26,881 bases of DNA from Phoronis australis (lineage: Eukaryota > Phoronida > Phoronidae): NCBI GenBank assembly GCA_002633005.1, contig NMRA01000178.1, positions 632,305 to 659,185 on the forward strand, written 5' to 3'. How positions within the stretch are numbered: the first letter of the stretch is position 1; every line of letters begins with the position of its first letter. A program made the position numbers and the translations under genes. The notes beneath the pieces were generated by a model that did not search any database, was not told the origin of the DNA, and worked only from the letters and a program-made list of their open reading frames with translations. Below, in pieces: positions 9,849 to 19,415 of the stretch.

Positions 9849-9856
9849 TATATAAG
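9849..9856 (+). promoter_or_regulatory. TATA box candidate
   Basis: TATATAAG lies 36-43 bp ahead of the ATG at 9892, a spacing that would put the transcription start some 10-15 bp before that ATG. Motif match only. Confidence 0.4.
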
Positions 9857-9891
9857 TATTGGTTAGGGTGAGAAAAATTCATTTTGAAACA

Positions 9892-10084
9892 ATGAGAACG
9901 CTCAGTAATAAACGCCAAACATCATATGGCAACTCGCAATCCCGACTTAGGACCGTTCTAGAGCGGCTCATCAGTCCCGACTTCGCAGGTGGATCGTTAA
10001 GTTTTACACGCTATCAATTCGAACAGGAATACAATGATGAAGAAATACTAGAGAGGCGCCGTGAACAAGCTCAGACAATGGAAC
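9892..10084 (+). CDS. Exon with likely N-terminal half of a cathepsin-type propeptide
   Basis: From ATG 9892 the frame gives 64 codons and ends at a GTATGT donor (10085), phase 1; an in-frame TAA lies within the TATA box upstream. The second half reads FTRYQFEQEYNDEEILERRR, which resembles the first helices of the I29 (cathepsin propeptide inhibitor) domain: aromatic-x-x-F-x-x-x-Y-x-(D/E)EE followed by arginines. Joined directly to 22036-22145, which carries the FADLSPEE signature, the distance from the Tyr to that signature equals that of typical I29 domains as I recall them. No signal peptide is present in this exon. Joining is inferred; the 12-kb gap and other phase-1 candidates leave doubt. 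Confidence 0.42.
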
Positions 10085-10188
10085 GTATGTAGTTATTTGG
10101 TAAGCCGGGCATTCGTGAGGCACTGTCGACGTCGTCTGCAGGCCACAGACACGGAGATGTTTCACGGCCTCATACTTGCTATTTACAG

Positions 10189-10391
10189 CGTACATTTCAT
10201 TCTTCACTACCATGAGCCAATTCCTAAGCATTTCGGACTCTCGAGGAAGTAAAAAAAAACGATATACTCGCTCTCCTCGCGGCTGCTTAGTTCGGACAAG
10301 CGGGAACGATACACCGCAACTTAGCGGCTTTCACTCTGCATATGAACCACTGACGTCGCTAGCGTCGTTTCTCACCTTCCTCACAGGTTAA
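10189..10391 (+). CDS. Candidate second exon or small ORF, unknown
   Basis: An acceptor (CTTGCTATTTACAG) at 10188 opens a frame in phase with the donor of 9892-10084 (intron 104 bp). It continues to a TAA at 10389, with an internal ATG at 10212 in good context (MSQFLSISDSRGSKKKRYTR...). Translation is Ser/Thr-rich with a basic patch. Taken together with the preceding exon it would end the gene at about 131 residues; alternatively a weak GTTAAC donor at 10387 keeps phase 1. ATTAAA-type signals follow at about 10470. This competes with the longer model that skips to later exons. Confidence 0.33.
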
Positions 10392-11133
10392 CGCGACACC
10401 TCTTGGCAAGGTAAGGTCGACCGTATGCGAGGCGATGTGGAAATAGACCGATTAGGACGGCAAAAAAGATTAATTAAATCGGGTGGCGTTCGCCTTTAAG
10501 AGCGCCAGTTATCTCCGCAGTGAACAAATGGGTTTACGATGTAACAGCGGAGTGTCGACGCTGCTGTGCAGTATGAACGGTCAACTTCTGCCCCATCCAA
10601 GTTATGGCCAGGGGCCACTGTTATCGTCAACAATTACAGGACAGTGTCGTCGCTAATAGTTGCTCATATTTTGCTCGAATAATCACCAATCGAATTAGAA
10701 ATATGTTTTTGTGTCAATGTTCCCACATTATCACATTAAAAATATTAGCGTGCACGCAATGCATTTACACTACGTGACGATTATTTCGATGACAACATCG
10801 TCGGCTACTGTTTACTTCGATGTCCATGAACTACCGAAGCCGGAATGAACGGTTCAGTTAACTTCGCAGTTCACGTCCAGGCTCTGCTCAGACCGTAGTT
10901 AAGTCAGTATGAAAGGGCTTTTAGATCGATTTCAACAAGCAAAACTGTAGCAGTTGATGTAAAGAATTGTCATGTGTTGAGGACTTGCTGCCCACTCTAC
11001 CTCACCTGGCCATGTCAATAGCTTTCTTAAGAAGCTCATGTCTGTGTTGGTCGTACTGAGTATAATGGGTGGTCAGTTGGTCAAGATGGCTATACTTGAG
11101 AATGCCTAATTAGTTTTGCTTTATTGTTTCCAG
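10392..11133. other. Nothing recognised
   Basis: No gene seen. A GTAAGG donor-like site lies at 10411, and AGTATGAAAGGG at 10906 is the inverted partner of the motif at 8720. Confidence 0.35.
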
Positions 11134-11172
11134 TTAAGAGAATACTGAGCACCTATAAGTGCCCATATAACC
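11134..11172 (+). CDS. Candidate 39-nt symmetrical exon
   Basis: A strong acceptor (TTTGCTTTATTGTTTCCAG) and a consensus donor GTAAGT bracket 39 nt. Only one frame is open: phase 1 in, phase 1 out, reading KRILSTYKCPYN. It can therefore be included between the phase-1 exons at 9892 and 22036 without breaking the frame. Including it would lengthen the propeptide by 13 residues beyond the usual spacing, so it may be an alternative exon or a chance pairing of splice sites. Confidence 0.28.
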
Positions 11173-11344
11173 GTAAGTTAATCTCTCTTATCATCTTCCA
11201 TTAAGTTTTAAAACAAATAATAGGTGTTCAAACCAATTAACACCATAAGGAGTCAGCTAATGAATATGAAAGATGAGACAATGAAAGAAAAAAAAATCAA
11301 ATGTGGTATATGGAATTTCATGCTCGGAACCAAGGTTTGGGAAA
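11173..11344. other. Nothing recognised
   Basis: AT-rich spacer without features. Confidence 0.4.
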
Positions 11345-11735
11345 GCATACATTGAGGAAACCGAACACGCCCTGAAAATTCGTATCAATCAACATTGTAG
11401 ACCCAGTTATGGAGGACTGCTATGATTCTGCGGTTTTTAGTCATAAAGCCGCCACAGACCTCTCTTTCTCCCTCATGGATGATGTCAAGATTCTGGATTG
11501 AGAGGAAAATTGGTTCAGGAGAGGTGTCAATGAAGCAATTTATGAAAGAGTTGAGAATCCTAGCCTAAACAGACAAGGGGGCCTGAGGTTTCTGTTGCCA
11601 AGGACGTGGGATAGGGCACTAAAGAGTATCTTGCGCAAACTGTGCTGTGATCACATGATGAGTCACGTGACACCTCAGTGGCCTGTTGAAGTCCTCGAGA
11701 GGAGGATGCAACGTAGTCATCTCAATAAACCATAA
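11345..11735 (+). pseudogene. Penelope-like retroelement GIY-YIG C-terminal fragment
   Basis: Conceptual translation begins AYIEETEHALKIRINQH, matching the YIGET...LxxRxxxH part of the GIY-YIG nuclease region. After a frameshift near 11421 it continues with MDDVKILD, an in-frame TGA (11499), EENWFRRGVNEAIYERVENP and SLNRQGGLRF. The order DDVKIxDxExxWFxRGVxEAIYxxxxxPSLNRxGG is the conserved tail of these elements. The Gly of YIG is replaced by Glu. With one frameshift and one stop it is a dead 5'-truncated copy; the reverse transcriptase is missing. The class is recalled from the family, not searched. Confidence 0.72.
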
Positions 11736-11828
11736 GTCAAGTAATTGATTTATTTTTCTAGATATGATTACTCAACTGGATGACTGAAAGTATTCATCGC
11801 ATTCTCTTTCGTCATTTGTACTTTCAGA

Positions 11829-11987
11829 ATGAGTGGTTTAGGCGAAACCCCTTTTAGTCAAACTTCTTTGGAGGAGTCCCAGACTGATCATAGAAGCAAA
11901 TTACCTGAAGAAATCTTGAGGGGTATTGTTCCATTTCATTTCCTTAATATCTCATGGAGGGACATTTCTCACAACTCACAATCCTAA
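11829..11987 (+). CDS. Candidate exon or short ORF, unknown
   Basis: A long pyrimidine tract ending TTTGTACTTTCAG is followed by AATG and 52 codons to a TAA (MSGLGETPFSQTSLEESQTD, then HRSKLPEEILRG...). The frame is acidic and protein-like. It could begin here after a non-coding first exon, or accept a phase-2 donor upstream. No domain is recognised and no downstream exon is implied by the stop. It lies 94 bp after the Penelope remnant but seems unrelated to it. Confidence 0.3.
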   Translation: MSGLGETPFSQTSLEESQTDHRSKLPEEILRGIVPFHFLNISWRDISHNSQS

Positions 11988-13661
11988 CCAAAGATATCAC
12001 TGTTTTGTTTAATGTATTTCAACTTGCCTTGTTTAAAGCATGTTCAATTTTTATTCAGGGATTTCTACATTATTTCGAAAATACCAGGGTGTCTAAGTTC
12101 CCAATATTTTAGGGTGTCCGTGATTACAACGACNCTAGACGTCTACGTCTAAATTTACGAAAACAGCCAAACAGCTTGCCAGACAAATATTAGTCAGAGA
12201 TATTTTTGAACGATGAATGCACTTCGCAGAGGATGTGTACTTTTTATTTTGACAACAGGTGTCACTGCTCTTCCCTATTAAAGTGTGAAAGTGCACACTG
12301 AAATGCATGAAAAAGTGTTTCGTATGAGTTATTTATATTAGGTTTTGTGTAAACTATACTTCAATCATATCAGTGTGATGTTTTTACTCAAACTTATTAG
12401 TGTTTTTGAGGATGTCCAGTTGAGCAAGGAACAGTTGTAAAGTAACTAATTTGCATGTGAAAATTTCCAGCTGGGTTACAACTGTAGTACAACTGCAATC
12501 TAACTCCAGTTGTTGGTTGAAATTATGTGTACCATTTTAGTGTGGGGAGCAACAACGATTTCCAAAAACCGTATTTTGAAAATTCGCCTTTGTAGGATTC
12601 CATCTGTCAATTCAATGTCACTGTTTCAGATTCATATATACATGTACAGGTCTGAGTTTTCAGTGTAGAGGCCTCAGAATGAAGTGTAAACGGAATGTCT
12701 TCTTACAAATGTCAGTATTGTCATCTTGCAGCATTGAGAGCTGTTGTTGACCCTTGTCCTTATCTCCCTTGTCACCTGCATTCTCACAATCTGCATCAAA
12801 TGTTTGTCTCAGATTCTGTAAGGACTCTATGCTCTATTGTAATTTTAAAGTAGATATGAACCTGCCTTCTGTCACGAAAACCCCAACTTTTCATTTATAC
12901 CACATATCATTAATATGAAACTGATCTGGAATTGTTCCTTGATTAAAATAGGTGTGAATTTTGGGCTTGAAATTTTGTAGCGATGAGTTACTAATTGAGA
13001 CAGTTTCTGTATGTTGACTTGTCATTGCATGCCATTTCATTCACCTGACATGATCACAATCATAGTGATCTGCCAGTTCTCTGTAAGACCAAAAACTATT
13101 TCTCGTCTGAGGAGAAAGCCGAGATCAACTTTATACTGATAAGTGGTTAAAATCAAAAGTTGAGTTGCGTGGACACAATAGGTTTTTTTAGCCACAGTAA
13201 ATGTTTTGCGAAAAATGCAACTCTATCGTCTCTCAGTGTTGGTTTCGTATTGTTGACTGTCTGAATAAATACTGATTAAGTAATTTGTACAATAGATCCA
13301 TTTGAAGTTGCTCAAAATGTGTGCATATGTACTTTTGAATCATGGGGTCAAACTGTCGACATGTTTTTAACATCAAAATCTATTTTAGATGGTTTTTACT
13401 ACTTTGGTTCTGGGGTAAAAGCACTCTAGAGATTCTACAAATTTCTGAGAGAAAATGGTAACAGCCAATAATATGATTAGATAAGATCATGTCAATCGTT
13501 AAATAAGTAGATTATTATAATTAGGGCTGAAATTAACAGGATATTCAAATGAGCTATGATAGTTGAAGCTAAAAGGCTTGCTACAGTGTACACAGAGAGT
13601 TGTACAACAGAGCCATCTCGTGGAAGATTTTAAGGAGTATCTTGGCAAGGGTAAGGGTTTT
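11988..13661. other. No confirmed gene
   Basis: AT-rich, with one ambiguous base near 12134. Two weak exon-like segments occur on the plus strand: one after TTTTTATTCAG at about 12060 (31 open codons), and 12732-12817 between TCTTGCAG and GTAAGG (phase 1 in, phase 0 out). Neither has a recognisable motif. Confidence 0.35.
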
Positions 13662-13693
13662 AACCTCATACTCGTTAAAACGAGCATGAGGTT
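13662..13693. repeat. Near-perfect hairpin next to a TATA-like motif
   Basis: AACCTCATACTCGTT and AACGAGCATGAGGTT pair with one mismatch over 15 bp with a 2-base spacer. The right arm runs into TTATATAAGAGC (13692-13703), a TATA-box-like sequence. Confidence 0.5.
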
Positions 13694-13730
13694 ATATAAG
13701 AGCTTGTCACTTGCATCGCGGGTATACGTG

Positions 13731-13822
13731 GTGCGTCACAAGAGACAATGACCAGCAAGAAGAATCGTGAGTAGAAGATATTGCCTGCAAGTGTTGCGTC
13801 ACCAGAGACTGTGACCAGCAAG
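13731..13822 (+). repeat. 63-bp imperfect tandem duplication
   Basis: GCGTCACAAGAGACAATGAC (13733) recurs as GCGTCACCAGAGACTGTGAC 63 bp later (13796), both followed by CAGCAAG. It lies 35-130 bp downstream of the TATA-like motif. Confidence 0.5.
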
Positions 13823-14043
13823 TACACTGTCGCAATACAGTGTGTGTAGTTCGACGAGGCACCAACAGTACTGTCATCCAAAGTGGGAAGTCCTCCAGCT
13901 TGGATAGCAGATAAGGCATTTGATTTTTTTGGTTGATTGATTGAAGTAATCCTTACAGAGGGCGCTGGCGTTGTAACTCTTCCTCATAGTTGATTACTTG
14001 ATTAACAACAGGTTTCACTCGTTTAATTAGTGGTCATCATATA

Positions 14044-14204
14044 ATAAATTATCAAATAAATACAGAACAAATCAGGAGCACCAACTGGGAAGCGAACCAC
14101 AGGTCTTTAGATTGCCGGTCTAGTGGTCTTACCACTGAGCTACTGAGGTCCCGATATCTGTGTAATTACTGTTCCTGATTTTTCTGTATTTACTTGATAT
14201 ATTT
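14044..14204. mobile_element. Foldback element enclosing a tRNA-like sequence
   Basis: The left arm (14044-14079, TAAATACAGAACAAATCAGG) and right arm (14171-14204, CCTGATTTTTCTGTATTTAC) are about 35-bp inverted repeats with a few mismatches and one indel. The roughly 90-bp loop is almost entirely a tRNA-like sequence on the minus strand. No target duplication was identified. Confidence 0.5.
14083..14151 (-). repeat. tRNA-like sequence inside the foldback
   Basis: On the minus strand it begins GGACCTCAGTAGCTCAGTGG (A box TAGCTCAGTGG) and carries a B-box GTGGTTCGCTTCC. The anticodon loop CCGGCAA would give anticodon GGC (Ala-like), closed by a TAGA/TCTA stem. Acceptor-stem ends do not pair well, so a functional tRNA is unlikely; a tRNA-derived repeat is more probable. 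Confidence 0.55.
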
Positions 14205-14918
14205 CTCTACTGGACAACCTCAGCGTCTATGTATTTGCCATAATAAATTAAGTACCGTATTTAATCATTTTCTCTCCTGACCATCTACGCACAATCTCAA
14301 AGCATAGCAACCATTTAAACAAACACACAGTTAATATCTGACAGTTACTGATAGACAATGATATTATGAACCTTGTTTGAGCTTGATAAAACAGTTGTGT
14401 GGTAACTTCGTATTCATGCAACGGCTGCTGAGTAGTACTTGGGACACTTGGCCATGTTGCCATTGATGGGTTCAGTTTCCAGTCCTAGAACACTAGGATC
14501 CATGTAAACCATGAAGTGTTTTGCAATGGCCATCAAAAGTTATGATGGGAAGAAGATTTATACTAAGAGTCAAATGGCAATACGTGCATTAGTTTTTGCA
14601 CTATTTTCCTAACTTGCAACCTCTCACACTTGTTGATTCTACTAGAGTATTCAGCCGGTGGCATGAGTGCAGTTCTCATTACTCGTGCCCAATGGTGGTT
14701 ATCTTTGTATTGTATTTTTGGTTATAGTTTTACGGGGAAAAGATATTTCGATTCACCCTAAATGAACTACTTGTACTTTCCAATGTAAGCCTACTCACCA
14801 TCAACATTATATTGAATACACACACGAGTCCTAGAGGGACATCCATCGCAGCAGGAATGTACAGTGTGACTTAAAGTCCGATTTGGTCCAAATCATCTAA
14901 TCGACCTCATCAGTGAGC
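14205..14918. other. Nothing recognised
   Basis: No gene seen. The minus frame at 14248-14463 shows no domain or splice support. Confidence 0.35.
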
Positions 14919-15122
14919 GCTTTTTCCGTTTTTGGGAATTGCCCGGTCACACTGCCGTGTCGGAGAATTATTCGTTGCCACTGAAACTTTCCGTGCACTA
15001 CTTTTTACGATAACCTCTCGGCGTTTCCTGTTTTTGGGAATTGCCCGGTCACACGGACGTGTCGAAGAGTTATACGTTGGCACTGAAACTTATCGTGTAT
15101 TACTTTACACGAACCCTCATGA
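14919..15122 (+). promoter_or_regulatory. Duplicated 102-bp upstream block with kappaB-like sites
   Basis: Two copies of a roughly 102-bp unit share TTTTTGGGAATTGCCCGGTC and, further on, GTTG.CACTGAAACTT..CGTG. Each contains GGGAATTGCCC (14934-14944 and 15036-15046), one base from the NF-kappaB/Rel palindrome GGGAATTTCCC-type site. The block ends 147 bp before the TIR start codon. Function as a promoter is inference from position. Confidence 0.45.
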
Positions 15123-15268
15123 TCGACGTTTTTCAAACTAAGTTTCTCTTGCCGCTTTAATTGCTAGACGGCCTTTGCTGAGAGCTGCCAACAGGTTTGA
15201 ACACCATTTTTCACCGATTGTTTAGATAAGCAAGTGGAAATTTAGAACACCGAGGGTCAACTTCAGAA

Positions 15269-15695
15269 ATGAATACAAGTATGGAGAACGAAGCTATGGC
15301 TTACGACTTATTTATTTCACATAGCTCAGATGATAAAGAGTTTGCGCAAAATCTGATCGAAACATTACGAGGAAGTCCTTTCAACTTACGGTGTTCTTGG
15401 TCTTACGAGGACTTTATTCCCGGTCGTACAACGGCAGAAAATGTGGATTACTTCATTCAAAACAGCAAAAAGACGGTGACAATATTGAGTCCCAGTTTCA
15501 TGACCAGTGGATGGTGCAATTATGAGGCCACACTTCTGCACACAATGGCGATAGAAGAGAACAACAACCGCCACATACCAGTTTTGTACAAGAACTGTAG
15601 ACTTCCTGTCTTAATCAAAGTGAGCAGCTACATTGACGCACAGAACGCGAGTGTAATCGAGGTGTGCCACAGAATTTGCCAAGCACTAAATGCAG
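15269..15695 (+). CDS. TIR-domain protein, first coding exon
   Basis: From ATG 15269 the frame reads a TIR domain almost at once: box 1 YDLFISHSSDD (residues 12-22), box 2 YEDFIPGRT (46-54) and the SGWCNYE segment (80-86), whose Glu aligns with the conserved/catalytic Glu position of TIR domains. TIR domains act in innate immune signalling by TIR-TIR contacts and, in some families, as NADases. The full domain (about 130 residues) fits here. A CAG|GTAGTA donor at 15696 ends the exon in phase 1; the frame runs on to 15781, but that tail is Cys-rich and probably intronic. An in-frame TAA 42 bp upstream supports this ATG. Partner domains in later exons are unknown. Confidence 0.85.
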
Positions 15696-15812
15696 GTAGT
15701 ATTCATAAATGTACATTTCTAAGAAGTGGGTGTGGAATTTGTTATATTTGTAGTCTGGATTACGACGACATAGAGGAGTAGATAGAAGAGGAAAGCTGAG
15801 GGGTAACTGAGG

Positions 15813-15990
15813 GGCAGATCTGTGGGGGGTTCAGAGGGTTTAACCCCCCCTTGGGACATGATCACAAAATAAAAATTTAAAAAATTCACCACCAAAACGA
15901 AATGCCTCGGCACCACCCTCGTGGGTAAACCTCAAGTAACCCACTTAAAAACAATTGAGGGGGTTCACCCTGAAGAATGTAATATCTTTG
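15813..15990 (+). mobile_element. GGCGGATC-type repeat, copy 2
   Basis: GGGGCAGATCTGTGGGGGGT and TTCAGAGGGTTTAACCCCCC match the block at 7914. The right part contains GAGGGGGTTCACCCTGAAGA, possibly the opposite end. It would lie within the first intron of the TIR gene. Boundaries are uncertain. Confidence 0.4.
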
Positions 15991-17309
15991 CATTGTGATT
16001 TGCTGTAATGATGTATTCAGGTGAGTCCAACGTGCAACGTTTTCATCTCATCTGTCATGCCTTGACGTGATATCACTTCAAACGGTTGTAACGACTGATA
16101 AGACTGTCTTGTGCATTAAACGCACAGTGTATATGTAATGTGTATTTTAAAAAATAATCAACTCGTTCACTGAAGAATTGTTTAGACCTTTTAAAGGGTC
16201 GGTGTGGCGGGTGCGATTGTGATTTGGCCGTGAGTCCGTTTAAAGATACACCTTTGCACGTTAAACCTATTCAGAGTGTGTTTCTTCTTACGTGCTTAGC
16301 TGTAACGCGTGTTCTGATGTCTTGTACGAGCGGCTACAACACAACAACACTGTATGAACTGACGTCCGTATTATTATAACACGGTAACACGGTGGTACCT
16401 TCAATCAACTCACAAACTTGCTATCACAAAACACTAATAACACTTCAATTGTAATCTGTATTCAAGTATGAGCAAAAATCCAATAAAGTTATAGCAGGAA
16501 GAGATAACCAGGAAGGGACAACTAGCTAAACCGCCGTTTTTGGCCTCCTTCCCTGGACTAATTTCAGGACTTAAGTTTAGTTTAAAAGGAAACAGATGAT
16601 TTCATCAGAGAGAATAAAGCTTTTTCTATAGAATGATATCAAAAAACTCACTTTGCAACCTTAAACGTTGGTGTAATTGTACTTTGAAAATATAGACTTC
16701 AGCGCACGCAATCGTAACTTCCCATACGCAGCCACGGGTATTTAAGCTTTTCCGTCGATGTATAGATGGCGCAGTAGTCAAGTACTCTCTTATTTGCATA
16801 TCAAATTTGCATATGGGAGTTATGAGACTCTCGTCAGTTGTTGGTCGAGCGCTGGTGGATAAAGCGCTGACCGTCCCGCTGAGAGCACGCGCTGATGAAG
16901 ATACCACAGCTAACACTTGATCGCTTCGCAATCAGGAGGTGAAAACACTCTGATGGTCGCTGTTCTGAATTCCAGCTAAGCAAGCCCTATTTCGAGGGGC
17001 GGACTTTGAATTGTTTTCGTCCCCTGACAGTGGATTGCAGAGAAGATTAGAATGAGGTCAACATCGAACGTTCTGCGGCTACCTATCGTGTTGACAAAGT
17101 TTGAAGTGTCAGAACCACAGACAGAGCGCGCGGGATGTCTATGATTCATGTTCTTCTTCAGTTGACGAAAACATTGCTATCAGCATAAAGAATGACCGTG
17201 GGAAATTCATTTTGAAGTGGACACCTGTATCCAAGAATAAATATTAATACTCTGTACTATCTCACCCTCCGCGTTTCGTTTCTTTGACGTTGTTTAAGGT
17301 TGCGGTATC
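15991..17309. other. No confirmed gene; paired octamer motifs
   Basis: The minus frame at 16626-16931 shows no domain. ATTTGCAT occurs at 16792-16799 and 16805-16812, 13 bp apart, the POU/Oct octamer; regulatory function is not shown. Otherwise nothing is recognised. Confidence 0.35.
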
Positions 17310-18361
17310 GTGAAACAACGCCGTCGGGTGAGAGAAGTTGCACCGGAGAATAACTGGAATTGGCTGCAGTTCTTTCCTTTAGAGTGCCCGGACTCAACTG
17401 TGCCGTTTTCTTGGCAAGTCTCTTGCCTGCCAAAATTTTTTCTGAGTATTGAAGACATCAGTCTTCTCCTGTGCCAATCAACCTTTTATCAGCTACAGAA
17501 ATGTTATGCCTAATTTTCTACCATTTTAGCACACTTTGTGGGCGCTCTGCTACAATTGGCACTGCCATAATCGAATTTCTTAATTCCGCCACAGTATGCA
17601 TACTTGGAAGTTAGTTTTGCTAGGTGTTCTCCCAAATTAAGCCACAACAGTTGTTCATCATTAAGTGCCTCAAATTCCTCGACACCATGGACATTTCCGT
17701 CGACACAAAACGCACCCTTACCATTCTTAAAAATTCTTATATATGTGCTAATTGCTTCGAAGGAACGGCAGTAACCATGGCTGGAATGTTGGCAGCTTCG
17801 CGACTAAGTCTACAGCTAACTCCTGCTGAAATTATCCACACTTCAAAATTCTTGTTTGCAGGAGCTGGTAATTGCCTTCAATGGTTTCCATAATAAGAGA
17901 CTAGAAATCCGAGTTGTCACACACGCCCACTGGCCTGGTGCTGCCTTACATTTTCACTGGCCACCTTGTTACAGTCGACTTGCGCAATAGCCGAATTCCA
18001 GTGTCCACATTTGTGGTCAGTGCCGGGTACAGGCCCATGTACGAATTCATAAACCCTTTTACTAACACAATTAAATGCGCAAAACTGCGCCTGTATTTCT
18101 TAAACCTTTAATTTAATGCTCAAGCTACACAACGAGTGCGTGTTGAAACACAACATTAACCTTGGACCAACGATGGACTCCTTGCATCAGGACCTTAGTA
18201 AGCGGGTGGTGGGCGCGTGCCACCCCAAAAAATTGGATGCCTCAGGGTTAAACCGTGGCAACCGACAAAGGTGTGGGGCTGGGGAAGACAGAAAAGAAAG
18301 ACGTCGAATACTGATCAGAGAGAAAATTCAGGAAAACATTGACAACTCGGTATCAGCGTAA
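17310..18361 (+). other. Cluster of unexplained short open frames
   Basis: Four plus-strand frames follow one another: 17310-17513, 17624-17893, 17914-18111 and 18116-18361. The second has an ATG at 17687 in perfect Kozak context (CACCATGG) opening 68 codons (MDISVDTKRTLTILKNSY...). The last is Lys/Arg-rich. None shows a domain, and they lie in different frames without clear splice junctions. A decayed transposon or non-coding DNA is as likely as a gene. Confidence 0.2.
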
Positions 18362-19360
18362 GGTTTACCATCAGACCACCATATCGCAAAGAAGGACACT
18401 AGTAAACGATAACAGTGATATTCATGAATGACGGGCAGCTCTAAATGCTTTATTGAATTAAAAACTAAACTAATGAAATTCAAAAATTAACAAACCGTAG
18501 ATCGAAAAAGAAGTCCAAGTCATTGCTCACATGATAAATTTGGAAAGATTGTCTTAGCACTTCCTTGATGATTGTAGTTCCCAGTAGTATTGTGCAATAT
18601 GAATTTAGGTTCTTCTAAACCGAATCGTTTGCTTGCCATTCCCGTGCATACTGCAAAAGGCTGGACACGTCGTAACTCAGTGACGCACCCACGTTAAAAA
18701 TAAGGTGTAGTCATGCAGTAGACTGCCCGCATAGAATCCGCGCACAGTGGTTGACGGGAAAAGAACTTGAGCTGCAGGGGTTGAAGTGCATTTTTGGGAC
18801 ACACGTTCATTTTCCCCAGCAGCCCGGCAGAAATTGGACCAGTCATGGCCGTGTTTCAACAAGGAATTTTGATACAGCTCTGATAGGCCAAGGATTTCGG
18901 GATCATACCTTTCAAAAAAAACTTGCAGGAAATGACCGTATTACAAAATGAACTTTTAGTCCCGAAACTGGGTCAAAAAAACGACCTTGGAGCCAGAACA
19001 CGGGTATAGGTTCGAGTTAAGCCGCACGTCTCAAATGAATCATAGCGGAGCTGACCAGCGACTAGCCTTAGTTCGTCGAATGCGCATGTGCATGGATCAG
19101 ACTTCCCGGCGACGCCACCGTGCGACACCCGACCGGCCACCGTGGCGGGAGCAGCTAATTTCTTGACTAACACCTGCTTCTAAATGTGGATTTAAGCAAA
19201 ATGACGAAGTCCACGCATACACACGTGCAAGCGTATCCAAATACAATTAAATGTATTTTCATGTGAAACCATTCAATGTTCTTTGAACCTTGACTTGTGT
19301 GAGTGCTTAATTTTCTTAGATCTGCCCAATCAAGTAGAACTGCGTTTCAAGTTCACTATA
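18362..19360. other. Nothing recognised
   Basis: No coding, repeat or RNA signal that I can support on either strand. Confidence 0.35.
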
Positions 19361-19390
19361 GACACCTGAGGGTTCAAATTGGAAGCTCGC

Positions 19391-19415
19391 GTCGTATGAC
19401 GTCATATGACGTAGG
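19391..19415. promoter_or_regulatory. CRE-type palindrome
   Basis: TATGACGTCATA is a 12-bp perfect palindrome containing the full CRE/ATF site TGACGTCA, followed by a second half site TGACGTA. No gene start is evident close by. A decayed direct repeat (GACAYCTG..GGTTCAAA) flanks it, about 82 bp apart. Confidence 0.3.

Noticed and set aside
12732-12817. Possible exon between TCTTGCAG and GTAAGG
   Set aside because: Weak pyrimidine tract and no recognisable protein motif; phase match alone is a one-in-three event.
15696-15781. Cys-rich C-terminal extension of the TIR frame (CTFLRSGCGICYICS)
   Set aside because: It follows a good CAG|GTAGTA donor and the TIR fold is complete before it; most likely intron read-through.
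16626-16931. 101-codon minus frame
   Set aside because: No domain and no splice support; length within chance expectation.
18991-19030. B-box-like GGTTCGAGTTAAG
   Set aside because: No A box at the required distance upstream; not a tRNA-like sequence.
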